Shown here: positions 44,494 through 53,095 of the stretch, piece by piece
How positions within the stretch are numbered: position 1 is the stretch's first letter
How the letters are laid out: every line of letters begins with the position of its first letter
DNA from: Paenibacillus senegalensis JC66
GTDB lineage: Bacteria; Bacillota; Bacilli; Paenibacillales; NBRC-103111
Assembly: GCF_000285515.1 (NCBI RefSeq)
Contig: NZ_HE610957.1
Location: 226,726 to 281,704, forward strand
Reading direction: 5' to 3'
DNA: 54,979 nt
Program-made: the position numbers and the translations under genes
Notes under the pieces: model-generated
Databases searched by the model: none
Seen by the model: the letters and a program-made list of their open reading frames with translations, nothing else
What the model was told of the DNA's origin: nothing

Positions 44494-45125
44494 TTTAACC
44501 GCCCTTATACCTAAAATTTACAGAAAGGATGCTCACGCTCCTGCTTCGGTTTCACAGCAAGCCCGTACGTAACCTGTTACACACCGTTTCTGAGCCCGTA
44601 AAATAGCTAATAAAAAACACGTATATCTCCTATTATATGATAGTTATAAGCCATTCGACAAGAAGCGGGACAAAAGTCATGGCCACTAATTTTTGATGAA
44701 ACCGCCAAAAGTTGCTTGAAGACGGACGATACCTATGTTTTCGGCAATAAAAATATAGCTTGAATCCATCACGAATAGTGGGGATTTGTGAATATTTCGA
44801 TCAAAAATGCGTACAAAATAGTCAGCGAAAAATACATTGGCGTTTAACTGGCTGTGCACCATCGCTCTATGATATACTTCTTAACAATCAGAGATGGATG
44901 ACTCTGGGAAAGGAGGTAGTTTCCTTGGGAAGGCGTTACTGCATATTGGCCAAGTGGTTGATTTAAGCGCATACCGTGTTTATCCATTTTCCTATGCTAA
45001 TGATTCATGGAAGGTTTTGAATCAGTCTCCTTTGTACTGCCTTTTTTCTCGGCTGGTCACGACCGGTCAGAAACGCATAGCTTGTCAAATATTGTGGAGG
45101 TGAATCCCTCGGGACGAGGGCGAAA
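44494..45125. other. Long intergenic region between mqo and the CNNM pair
   Basis: 632 bp. The left part carries the mqo promoter region. The right part holds a short ORF at 44925-44966 with a strong ribosome site, a TATGATATACT -10-like sequence at about 44869, and the hairpin before the first CNNM gene. I find no riboswitch consensus (no M-box, no yybP-ykoY motif). Confidence 0.5.
44925..44966 (+). CDS. Possible 13-residue leader peptide
   Basis: TTG start 8 nt after AAGGAGG, encoding a short peptide that reads GRRYCILAKWLI after the start. GGAAA and TTTCC flank the ribosome site, which would place it in a hairpin loop. It lies 160 bp before the first CNNM gene and might be a leader, but could be chance. 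Confidence 0.25.
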   Translation: MGRRYCILAKWLI

Positions 45126-45128
45126 TTG
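45096..45128 (+). promoter_or_regulatory. Shine-Dalgarno, hairpin, TTG start of the first CNNM gene
   Basis: GGAGGTGAAT is followed by CCCTC-GGGAC-GAGGG, then CGAAA and TTG. The linear distance is too long for normal initiation (about 22 nt); folding the 5-bp hairpin leaves about 8 nt. The GTG inside GGAGGTGAAT cannot be the start because its frame ends after 12 codons. Confidence 0.55.
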
Positions 45129-46442
45129 GACCTTATAACGATAATAAATTTATTTATACTTGCTCTTTTGCTTGCGCTTACGGCGTTTTTTGTCGCTTCA
45201 GAATTTGCTGTTGTCAAAATTCGCATGTCGAGGATCGATCAATTAATTGCGGAAGGAAGCAAACAAGCGGTTGTTGCTAAAAAAGTGGCGAGCGACTTGG
45301 ATTACTATTTATCTGCATGCCAGTTGGGGATTACGATCACGGCGCTTGGTCTGGGGGCTATTGGTAAACCGGCTGTGGAACGTCTTCTGTATCCGGTTTT
45401 TAGTGCGCTTAATTTGGGTGATGCGGCAATTTCCATTGCCTCATATGCGATCGCCTTTATTCTTGTAACTTTTTTGCACGTTGTTGTAGGCGAGATGGCA
45501 CCCAAAACATTGGCCATACAATTCGCGGAACGCACCACGATGCTGCTCGCTGCCCCGCTATATTGGTTTGGAAAAATTATGAATCCTTTCATTTGGGCCT
45601 TAAACGGAACTTCACGTGTTTTGCTGCGCTCTTTTGGCGTCAAGCCTGCCGGACATGAGGAAGCCTATTCGGAAGAGGAATTAAGAATTATTATGGCGCA
45701 AAGCTTTGAAGGCGGCGAAATCAACGAACAGAAACTCGAGTATATGGAGAATGTCTTTTCCTTCGACGAACGCGTAACCAAGGACATTATGGTCCCTCGT
45801 ACCGAGATTATCACCCTGGACAAGGGCATGACGGATAAGGAAATCGTGCAAATCCTGGATGAGCACAATTATACCCGTTACCCTGTCACAGCGGATGGGG
45901 ACAAAGACCATATTATTGGTGTGGTAAACGTAAAAAAAATGCTCCCTCACATTGTCGCGGGCAAAGAACACAAGCTGGAGCAGTTTGTCCGCAATCTGCC
46001 CTACGTTTTAGAAGGAACTCCTATTCAGGAATCGATGTTCAAGATGCAGCAGGAACGTGTTCATATGGCTCTTGTTATTGACGAGTACGGCGGAACCTCG
46101 GGAATTATTACAATGGAAGATGTTTTAGAAGAAATTGTGGGCGAAATCCGTGACGAGTTTGACGCTGATGAGGTCCCTGATATTCTGCAGACCGGGGAGA
46201 ATGAGTATCTCATTAACGGTCGGGTGCTTTTAGACGACCTGGAGAGAAAATTCGGCATCGTATTTGAAAATGATGAAGAAATGGATACGATCGGCGGTTG
46301 GATTCAGCATCAGAAAGCAGCCGAAGTTGAGCAGGGAACCAAAATCCACAAAAACAATCAGATCTGGACGGTTGTCGATGTGGAAAATTACCAAATTAAA
46401 CAAGTCTCTTTACAGCTTATTAACAAGGTAGAAGCCATTTAA
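45126..46442 (+). CDS. CNNM/CorC (HlyC) family membrane protein
   Basis: 438 residues. The N-terminal CNNM domain has about four hydrophobic helices (INLFILALLLALTAFFVASEFAVVKIRMSRIDQLI, LSACQLGITITALGLGAIGKPAVE, FLHVVVGEMAPKTLAIQFAE). A CBS pair (TKDIMVPRTEIITLD, MALVIDEYGGTSGIITMEDVLEEIVGEI) and a C-terminal CorC/HlyC domain (NEYLINGRVLLDDLERKFGI) follow. The family exports or senses magnesium, with ATP-Mg bound by the CBS module. The start is TTG 45126, reached through a hairpin. It is followed by a paralogue after 64 nt. Confidence 0.92.
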   Translation: MDLITIINLFILALLLALTAFFVASEFAVVKIRMSRIDQLIAEGSKQAVVAKKVASDLDYYLSACQLGITITALGLGAIGKPAVERLLYPVFSALNLGDAAISIASYAIAFILVTFLHVVVGEMAPKTLAIQFAERTTMLLAAPLYWFGKIMNPFIWALNGTSRVLLRSFGVKPAGHEEAYSEEELRIIMAQSFEGGEINEQKLEYMENVFSFDERVTKDIMVPRTEIITLDKGMTDKEIVQILDEHNYTRYPVTADGDKDHIIGVVNVKKMLPHIVAGKEHKLEQFVRNLPYVLEGTPIQESMFKMQQERVHMALVIDEYGGTSGIITMEDVLEEIVGEIRDEFDADEVPDILQTGENEYLINGRVLLDDLERKFGIVFENDEEMDTIGGWIQHQKAAEVEQGTKIHKNNQIWTVVDVENYQIKQVSLQLINKVEAI

Positions 46443-46475
46443 AAGCTATACCCATTACAAACCATGATGATGGTT

Positions 46476-46509
46476 GGAGGTGAATCCCTCGCCCTGAGGG
46501 AAACGATTG
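46476..46509 (+). promoter_or_regulatory. Shine-Dalgarno, hairpin, TTG start of the second CNNM gene
   Basis: The same arrangement as before the first paralogue: GGAGGTGAATCCCTCG, then CCCT in the loop and GAGGG, then AAACGA and TTG. The stem CCCTC/GAGGG is identical while the 5-nt loop differs (GCCCT instead of GGGAC), so the stem appears conserved. Confidence 0.55.
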
Positions 46510-47586
46510 GACGGTATAATCATTATTAATTTATTCTTGGTTGCTGTGTTTATAGGCTTGACTGCTTTTTTCGTCGGAGCCGAGTTCGCGATCTTGAAAG
46601 TCAGGATGTCCCGTATTGACCAGCTGATTTTGGAAGGAAATAAAAAGGCTGTAGTTGCCAAAAAGGTAGCGCATGACCTCGATTATTACTTATCCGCCTG
46701 TCAATTGGGCATTACGATTACCGCATTGGTGCTGGGAGCATTAGGCGAGCCTACGGTGCAAAGAATGCTTCAGCCGGTGTTTGAGGAATTCCAGGTGCCG
46801 GCTGCTGCGGCTACGGCACTGTCGTATCTCATTGCCCTATCTATTATTACATTTTTGCATGTGGTCATTGGGGAACTAGCTCCAAAAACGTTGGCGATCC
46901 AGTTCGCTGAGAAAATGACGTTGCTGCTCGCTCCGCCGCTATATTGGTTCGGAAAAATTACAAATCCGGTCATTTTAGCACTGAATGGTTCGGCTCGTAT
47001 ACTTTTGCGGCTGCTCGGGATTAAGCCTGCCGGGCATGAAACGGTCCATTCCGAAGAGGAATTGAAATGGATCGTTGATAAAAGCTACGAAAGCGGAGAA
47101 ATTAACAAAACTGAGCTTTCCTATCTGAAAAATATTTTTGAATTTGACGAGCGGACCCTGGAAGAGATCATGATCCCCCGCGCTCAAATGATTACTATTA
47201 ACCAGGCCATGCCGCTCCAGAACATTATTCAGGTGCTGGAGCAGTATGAATATACGCGTTATCCGGTAATAAGGGAAGGTACGACCAATGAATTCGTCGG
47301 ATATATTAACACAAAAGAGATGCTTACAAGCATAGCTGCGAACAAAGAAGCGGAAGTACGCAAATTTATTCATAAGATACCGTATTTCCCAAATGCCTAT
47401 TCCATTAAAGATGTGCTTATTAAAATGCAAAGAGACCGCGTTCATATGGCCATAGTAACCGATGAAAGCGGCAGCCCTATCGGCCTCGTGACGATGGAGG
47501 ATATTCTTGAGGAGATCGTGGGAGATATTCGTGATGAATTCGATCACAAAAAGCGCCCTCTCATTCTCAAAGGCCAACAAGCTTAG
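46507..47586 (+). CDS. CNNM family membrane protein lacking the C-terminal CorC domain
   Basis: 359 residues, clearly paralogous to the gene before it: same CNNM helices (INLFLVAVFIGLTAFFVGAEFAILKVRMSRIDQLI) and CBS pair (LEEIMIPRAQMITIN, MAIVTDESGSPIGLVTMEDILEEIVGDI). It ends at FDHKKRPLILKGQQA, so the 80-residue CorC/HlyC domain of the first protein is missing. No frame disruption is seen, and a terminator follows 10 nt after the stop, so the short form is probably genuine. It may form a heteromer with the longer paralogue. Confidence 0.92.
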   Translation: MDGIIIINLFLVAVFIGLTAFFVGAEFAILKVRMSRIDQLILEGNKKAVVAKKVAHDLDYYLSACQLGITITALVLGALGEPTVQRMLQPVFEEFQVPAAAATALSYLIALSIITFLHVVIGELAPKTLAIQFAEKMTLLLAPPLYWFGKITNPVILALNGSARILLRLLGIKPAGHETVHSEEELKWIVDKSYESGEINKTELSYLKNIFEFDERTLEEIMIPRAQMITINQAMPLQNIIQVLEQYEYTRYPVIREGTTNEFVGYINTKEMLTSIAANKEAEVRKFIHKIPYFPNAYSIKDVLIKMQRDRVHMAIVTDESGSPIGLVTMEDILEEIVGDIRDEFDHKKRPLILKGQQA

Positions 47587-47595
47587 CGCAATTAT

Positions 47596-47635
47596 AAAGG
47601 ACCTCTTCCCCTATAGCCAGGGGCGGAGGTCCTTT
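47596..47635 (+). terminator. Terminator of the CNNM operon
   Basis: AAAGGACCTC pairs with GAGGTCCTTT, and an inner CCCCT/AGGGG extends the stem. It begins 10 nt after the stop codon. Confidence 0.85.
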
Positions 47636-47674
47636 GCTTTCTTGCTCTGATTTCTTACAGCGCTTAGCGGTTAG

Positions 47675-47878
47675 CATTCGCAATATCCGGAATTTTTCGG
47701 CATCGCCTATTATTTGCTTGTCACGCAAGCGTTTGAAGCTGTTGATCTCGTGGGCATCGCACTAACGGCCTATAGATGTCTTGCGATGGTCCTCGTTCAT
47801 TTATACAAAGCTTGCAGTATGTCCCGCAGAAGTCCTGCAAATAACCTGCAGATGTCTCGCGCACCGCCCAAAGCATGA
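47675..47878 (+). pseudogene. Possible remnant of a membrane protein gene
   Basis: A 67-codon open frame without a start or ribosome site reads PEFFGIAYYLLVTQAFEAVD and then GIALTAYRCLAMVLVHLY. This resembles the last helices of a multi-pass membrane protein. The remainder to the stop is not protein-like. No homologue can be named. Confidence 0.25.
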
Positions 47879-48076
47879 CTTGTTGATCAATATTAAGCTT
47901 CGCTGATTGTTGGCCAAGTATGCTTTAAGTTCCATCAATGCCTTTACTTCCACTAAAACACATCTCATTATACAAGATTATCTTTCATCATCCTGGCTAT
48001 GGCTCGCGATTGCGCATCATCACTGTTGTCAAGAAAATGAATAACCCTTTTTTGTCTCTCCGGAAGCTTGCTAAAC

Positions 48077-48095
48077 CTCCGTAGACGGAGCTTTT
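48077..48095 (+). terminator. Small hairpin with T run
   Basis: CTCCG, a 4-nt loop and CGGAG, followed by CTTTTT. Only 5 bp, so weak; plus-strand orientation, between the remnant and the catalase gene. Confidence 0.35.
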
Positions 48096-48167
48096 TGCAG
48101 CTGTATAAGAAGACGAAGGCACGGCCCTCCTGGCATCGAGGTACTTCTCATTCTTGATTCCTATCCG

Positions 48168-50231
48168 TCATCCAATTTTACGATCCCAGTGACGGTGAGC
48201 GGCTATCGCCTCGATGAAGCTTTTCGCAAATTTACCGCTAGCCGATTCGATAACAACCCCTGGCCCCTCCAGTTTTTCCTCTTTAAGCCACTGTTCTCCT
48301 GCTCCTGAAGCTGCTATCGGTTTGAAATGGTCGAAGGCTTCTTTAAGAAAAGCAGCCGCATTTTTTCTGAACTTGGTATCCGTTTCTCCCCCGCCGACTG
48401 CATAAACAGCGTCAAACAGTACCGCATGCGTTGTCAGGAACGAATGCTTCGCTTTTAATTCCATTCCGTCCATTCCCTTCACCATTCCAAGCTTGTCGCT
48501 CACAACCTCAGGCCGGATACCTTGAGCTTCCAATTCCTGCAGCACAGCCTTAACCTTCGCACCGTCAAACCCGTCTTTAAGCAGTACAGCCACCTTGCGG
48601 GTAGCAGGGTGAAATGTAGTATTCAGCTGACTTAGCGCCGGGGATGAATCGGCAATTTCCGCTGCTCCTTCCCTTGGTGCTGTTACACCAATAGCTTCAG
48701 CAATCGACTGGCTTAAGCTCAAACTTACATTCGCGAACATATCCACTACTTGCTGGCGGATAGATTCCCGCTCGACCTTGCCCAGTTCAAAGCGGAAGGC
48801 ATCGATGATATGCAGCTTCTCTATTTGGCTCATGCTGTTCCAGAACAGCTTCGCTTGGGAGAAATGATCTTTGAAGCTATCACTGCGGGCTCGTACTTTA
48901 TAGCCCTCCACCTTTTCCTGATAATGAACGTACCCCCCATCCGCTTCACTTGCCGGAGCTGGTGTGTTGGCGGCAATAGAATTTTTATGATAACTCACCG
49001 GCCCTTTATTGATCGTATGGCGGCCGTAACCATCGCGCTGATTATTATGAAACGGACAAACCGGACGATTGATTGGAAGTTCGTGGAAGTTCGGCCCGCC
49101 CAGGCGGATCAGTTGGGTGTCAGTATAGGAAAACAAGCGTCCCTGCAGCAGCGGATCGTTGGTAAAATCGATCCCCGGTACCACATGCCCCGGATGAAAG
49201 GCGACTTGCTCCGATTCGGCAAAAACGTTGTCCACATTGCGGTTCAGGATCATTTTGCCGACTTTTTGCACCGGTACCTCCTCTTCCGGCCACAGCTTTG
49301 TTGGGTCGAGAATATCGAAGTCAAAGCGAAACTCCTCTTCCTCCGGAATGATCTGCAGGCCAAGCTCGTATTCCGGATAGTCACCATTCTCGATCGATTC
49401 ATACAGATCCCTGCGATGAAAATCGGGATCTTGCCCGGAAATTTTTTGAGCTTCATCCCACAGCAGAGAATGGACGCCCAGCACCGGCTTCCAATGAAAC
49501 TTGACAAAATGAGCTTTGCCTTCCTCATTAACGAGCCGGAAGGTATGCACGCCAAAGCCCTCCATCATCCGAAAGCTGCGCGGGAGTGAGCGGTCAGACA
49601 TTTTCCACATGATCATATGGGCCGACTCCTGATTGTTGGCGACAAAATCCCAGAAGGTGTCATGAGCTGAGGCTGCCTGTGGCATTTCATTGTGAGGCTC
49701 CGGCTTAACTGCGTGAACCAGGTCTGGAAATTTAATTGCATCCTGAATGAAAAACACCGGAATATTATTGCCTACCAGATCGTAATTGCCTTCTTCAGTA
49801 TAAAATTTTGTAGCAAACCCGCGGGCATCTCTAGCCGTCTCCGTGGAGCCGCGTGAGCCTGCAACGGTGGAGAAACGGACAAAGACAGGCGTAGGCTTGG
49901 ACGTATCCCGTAAAAATTTCGCTCTGGTATAGCGTTCGAGAGATTCGTATAATTGAAATTCTCCGTGGGCAGAAAACCCTCGGGCATGAACAATCCTTTC
50001 TGGAATCCTCTCATGGTCAAAATGCGTCATCTTTTCACGGAAATGAAAGTCCTCCAGCAAGGTAGGCCCACGCTCACCCGCTTTCAACGAAAATTCATCC
50101 TCGGTGACTTTTACTCCCTGATTGGTGGTCAATCTCTTATTACGGTCGTCCACACGGTACTGTTCCAGCTGCTTCTGCTTGCTATTCTCCTGGGTTGAAA
50201 GGTTAGGCTTGTTGGAAAAAGGTTTACTCAT
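48168..50231 (-). CDS. katE: Large-subunit (clade 2) catalase
   Basis: 687 residues. Active-site His82 lies in IVHARGFSAHGEF, Asn155 in LVGNNIPVFFIQD, and the haem-ligating Tyr369 in RLFSYTDTQLIRLG. The spacing equals that of E. coli HPII. The C-terminal 150 residues form the DJ-1/PfpI-like domain found only in large catalases (RKVAVLLKDGFDGAKVKAVL). It breaks down hydrogen peroxide in the cytoplasm. ATG 50231 lies 11 nt after GGAGGGG. Upstream is a PerR-like box, which fits peroxide induction. Confidence 0.95.
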   Translation of the reverse strand: MSKPFSNKPNLSTQENSKQKQLEQYRVDDRNKRLTTNQGVKVTEDEFSLKAGERGPTLLEDFHFREKMTHFDHERIPERIVHARGFSAHGEFQLYESLERYTRAKFLRDTSKPTPVFVRFSTVAGSRGSTETARDARGFATKFYTEEGNYDLVGNNIPVFFIQDAIKFPDLVHAVKPEPHNEMPQAASAHDTFWDFVANNQESAHMIMWKMSDRSLPRSFRMMEGFGVHTFRLVNEEGKAHFVKFHWKPVLGVHSLLWDEAQKISGQDPDFHRRDLYESIENGDYPEYELGLQIIPEEEEFRFDFDILDPTKLWPEEEVPVQKVGKMILNRNVDNVFAESEQVAFHPGHVVPGIDFTNDPLLQGRLFSYTDTQLIRLGGPNFHELPINRPVCPFHNNQRDGYGRHTINKGPVSYHKNSIAANTPAPASEADGGYVHYQEKVEGYKVRARSDSFKDHFSQAKLFWNSMSQIEKLHIIDAFRFELGKVERESIRQQVVDMFANVSLSLSQSIAEAIGVTAPREGAAEIADSSPALSQLNTTFHPATRKVAVLLKDGFDGAKVKAVLQELEAQGIRPEVVSDKLGMVKGMDGMELKAKHSFLTTHAVLFDAVYAVGGGETDTKFRKNAAAFLKEAFDHFKPIAASGAGEQWLKEEKLEGPGVVIESASGKFAKSFIEAIAAHRHWDRKIG

Positions 50232-50328
50232 GGCAGACTCGTCCCCTCCTGTGAATAGTGATGAATCATTCCTAATCAGCTAATGGAACTAGGCAAAATG
50301 CCCAATCTTATATACGCCATTAACCATT

Positions 50329-50343
50329 TTGGAATTATTCTAA
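50329..50343 (-). promoter_or_regulatory. PerR-box-like sequence upstream of the catalase gene
   Basis: TTGGAATTATTCTAA matches 11-12 of 14 defined bases of the PerR consensus TTATAATnATTATAA and forms a 7-1-7 palindrome with one mismatch. It lies about 98 bp before the start. Confidence 0.4.
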
Positions 50344-50448
50344 ACAAGAAGGCGGACAGTCTGCCGGACTGCATACATGGCGTCCTCAGCGCACGCTGCG
50401 CTTGGCGATTGTATGCGGATTTAGCAAACCTCCAGCGAAAGCTTTTCG

Positions 50449-51273
50449 TTAATTTCCGGTGCTCTCATATTTTTTTAGCCCGCTACAAAATATCCATAAG
50501 GCCATTACGGCCGTATACACCGCCACTAAGGGACCCCACGCCCCAATGGTACCCCAGCCTTCCTTGCCAAACAGATAAGCAGCCGGGAAAAAGCTAATAA
50601 ATGCAAAAGGCACAATGACCGTAATGAGAGCCTGGATCCCTAGCGAATAGATGCTGATTGGAAATTTAACAAATTCACTAAGCGTATGAATGGTATGGGA
50701 GAAGGAAGAATTCGCACTGCCTGTCCAAAAGCTTTGACAGCATGAAGCGAAAATGATCGACACACGAATCACCACGGCTGAGATGAGCAAAAGGATCAGC
50801 ATGAAGATATGCGAAAGTGACCATTCTATATGAATATGCTGTATGGATTGATACAGAATGACAGCCCCGACCAGAATCATTCCAATACCTCCGATCCCAA
50901 AGTGAGAAGTAAAAATTTGCAGGATCGGTGAGACCGGTCTTACCAGGATTCGGTCCATTTCTCCCCGATTAATAATGCCTCCAATGACCCACATGCCGTT
51001 AAAGAAGAAGGACGTAATGCCTTCAATGAAAAAAACCATCGCATACACGAAGGCGACCTCCCAGAATAACCAGCCATGAATGTCCGGAATTCGCTGGTAG
51101 ACCACTGACAAGAATACCAGGCCTAACACTTGCGTCAATGTCATTCCGGCAATGGAAATTAGAAAATCTGCCTGATACGACATTAGGGCTTTAAGCTGCT
51201 GACTCATAAGACGATAGTAAAGATACAAGGCTCTAATCGGCCTCGGCTTCCATCTGCTTCCCACTGCCATCAC
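50449..51273 (-). CDS. ABC-2 type transporter permease
   Basis: 274 residues with six hydrophobic helices (FLISIAGMTLTQVLGLVFLSVVY, VAFVYAMVFFIEGITSFFFNGMWVIGG, and so on). It belongs to the DUF990-like permease group that occurs as the third gene of three-gene exporters. The start overlaps the preceding permease stop by 4 nt. Substrate unknown. Confidence 0.85.
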   Translation of the reverse strand: MMAVGSRWKPRPIRALYLYYRLMSQQLKALMSYQADFLISIAGMTLTQVLGLVFLSVVYQRIPDIHGWLFWEVAFVYAMVFFIEGITSFFFNGMWVIGGIINRGEMDRILVRPVSPILQIFTSHFGIGGIGMILVGAVILYQSIQHIHIEWSLSHIFMLILLLISAVVIRVSIIFASCCQSFWTGSANSSFSHTIHTLSEFVKFPISIYSLGIQALITVIVPFAFISFFPAAYLFGKEGWGTIGAWGPLVAVYTAVMALWIFCSGLKKYESTGN

Positions 51274-52073
51274 CCCCCATTAATCGTTACCTGACGAACC
51301 GCCCAGTTCCACATCAACTTAGCTGCCAGCCACAAAACAACGACCCATAGCAGCTGCAAGCCAACGTTTTGCAGAGCTTGCATCCCTTCCAGTCTTCCCA
51401 GATAGATGGATGCGGGAATATAGACAATGCCTTGAAACGGGAGCAGCAGCGACAGCTTTTCCAGCCACCCTGGAAAAAATGCCAGCGGAACAAGAGCACC
51501 TGAGAAAAAGTTCGTAATCGCTGCCCTCATCCAGGCGATCCCTATTCCATTCGTGCTCCAAAAACAGATTAGACTGCTGATATAGACGATACAAAATTTG
51601 ATCAGCAATGAGGCCAGCAAGCTGATAATAAACATGGCAGCCGACATCCATGACCCGGGAAGAATAATACCTGAAGTAAGCAGCAATATAATAAAAATCA
51701 TAACGGCTGAGATGCAGCCCTCCATAATACTTGAACCGATCGTTTCAGCAGCCCGCGCTTTTTGAAAGCTAATCGGTTTCAACAAATCCATAGCGACTTC
51801 TCCGCTAATAATTTTCTTTGCTATTCTTGTCTCGGAATACCAGGAAATGAGAGAGTTGGATAAGAAGGTAATAAAAATATAAGCCTTCATCTGCTCCCAT
51901 GTGAACCCGGAGAGCTCTTCCCGGCCATCAAAAATAGCCCTCCACAGGAAGAACATAGTAAGAATGAAAATCAGGTTGCCGATGAGACTGATGAAGTAAG
52001 TAAACCGATAGGCTATGGCGTGCTGCATCGTGATTTTGGCTAGAGATATATATTTTCTGTGGATCACCTTCAC
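51270..52073 (-). CDS. ABC-2 type transporter permease
   Basis: 267 residues, six hydrophobic helices (YFISLIGNLIFILTMFFLWRAIF, AVMIFIILLLTSGIILPGSW). The GTG start overlaps the ATPase stop by 4 nt. It pairs with the following permease to form the export channel. Helix pattern and neighbour order, rather than sequence motifs, support the call. Confidence 0.86.
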   Translation of the reverse strand: MKVIHRKYISLAKITMQHAIAYRFTYFISLIGNLIFILTMFFLWRAIFDGREELSGFTWEQMKAYIFITFLSNSLISWYSETRIAKKIISGEVAMDLLKPISFQKARAAETIGSSIMEGCISAVMIFIILLLTSGIILPGSWMSAAMFIISLLASLLIKFCIVYISSLICFWSTNGIGIAWMRAAITNFFSGALVPLAFFPGWLEKLSLLLPFQGIVYIPASIYLGRLEGMQALQNVGLQLLWVVVLWLAAKLMWNWAVRQVTINGG

Positions 52074-53095
52074 GCCCCCTTATGGCCAGAGGCAGTTAGG
52101 TCAAGCTCTCCGTCATATACTTTGCGAATGACATGATCGATCTTAGGCTCATCAATGCGAAAATCTTTCACCTGAACCTGTCTCATAATATGGCTGGCAA
52201 TCTCTCCCGCAGAAATTGCAAACCGGTCAAACCGAACCGAGAACTGTAATTCGTCCTCGTGATCCAGAATTGTATTCGGCAGACCCGAAAGGATAGATGG
52301 AAGATTAGGAACGGGTGCATCCACTTGAAAATGAAGCGTTCTTTCTTTCGCGAATACATCCTTCACCGCATGAAGATCTCCATCAAAGATAATACGGCCT
52401 TTATCGATAATGACGAGCCGCCGGCATATTTGCTCAATATCTTCCAAATCATGTGTAGTGAGCAGGATCGTTGTGCCTTCGGTTTCGTTCATTTCCTTTA
52501 TAAATTTGCGAATTCGCTCCTTAACCGCAATATCGAGACCAATTGTCGGCTCGTCCAAGTAAACGATCTTCGGGTTATGCAGCAAAGCTGCGGCCAAATC
52601 CGCTCTCATTCGCTGTCCCAGTGAAATTTGCCTCGCAGTCGAATATAAGAATTCATCTAATCCCAGCAGCTGAGTAAAGCGCTCCAGATTATGTTTATAA
52701 ACGGAAGCAGGAATTTCGTAAATATCTTTCAATAGAGAAAAGGATTCTATGATCGGCAAATCCCACCAAAGCTGTGTTCGCTGCCCGAATACAACGCCGA
52801 TCTTTTTGGCATTTTCCTCCCGGTTTTTATGCGGAATCAGCCCATCGACCATGACTTTTCCGTTTGTAGGGACAAGTATTCCGGTGAGCATTTTAATGGT
52901 CGTTGATTTTCCTGCTCCATTAGGTCCGACATAGGCTACGCTTTCACCTTTGTCGATGGCCAGATCAATCCCGGTCACAGCTATTTTTTTCTGGAATTTT
53001 GGCTTGAATAAATGCTTGACCGCTCCGGTTAATCCGGGTTCCTTCAAGGGAATCTTAAATTGTTTAGCCAGTCCTTCAGCTTCGATTAGCTTCAA
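52070..53095 (-). CDS. ABC transporter ATPase of an ABC-2 exporter
   Basis: 341 residues. Walker A is GPNGAGKST, the signature LGQRMRADLAAALLHNPKIVYLDEP combines the C loop and Walker B, and the switch His is LTTHDLEDIEQ. A C-terminal domain of about 90 residues (HFQVDAPVPNLPSIL) is typical of NatA/CcmA-type drug or lipid exporters. The start is TTG 53095, 5 nt after AGGAGGGG. It is the first gene of a tightly coupled three-gene operon. Confidence 0.9.
   Translation of the reverse strand: MKLIEAEGLAKQFKIPLKEPGLTGAVKHLFKPKFQKKIAVTGIDLAIDKGESVAYVGPNGAGKSTTIKMLTGILVPTNGKVMVDGLIPHKNREENAKKIGVVFGQRTQLWWDLPIIESFSLLKDIYEIPASVYKHNLERFTQLLGLDEFLYSTARQISLGQRMRADLAAALLHNPKIVYLDEPTIGLDIAVKERIRKFIKEMNETEGTTILLTTHDLEDIEQICRRLVIIDKGRIIFDGDLHAVKDVFAKERTLHFQVDAPVPNLPSILSGLPNTILDHEDELQFSVRFDRFAISAGEIASHIMRQVQVKDFRIDEPKIDHVIRKVYDGELDLTASGHKGA

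Larger units (their letters stand above)
47587..48167. other. Intergenic region between the CNNM operon and the catalase gene
   Basis: 581 bp. It contains the CNNM terminator, the membrane-protein remnant, and a small hairpin CTCCG-TAGA-CGGAG followed by CTTTTT at 48077-48095. The rest is featureless. Confidence 0.45.

Noticed and set aside
44581-45125. Magnesium (M-box) or yybP-ykoY riboswitch before the CNNM genes
   Set aside because: The characteristic conserved sequences of either class are not found.
45101-45140. GTG in GGAGGTGAATCC as translation start of the first CNNM gene
   Set aside because: That frame ends after 12 codons and the GTG overlaps the Shine-Dalgarno sequence; the same frame before the second paralogue ends after five codons.
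48750-49589. 279-codon plus-strand frame within the catalase gene
   Set aside because: It is an antisense shadow of the catalase coding sequence with no ribosome site or recognisable domain.
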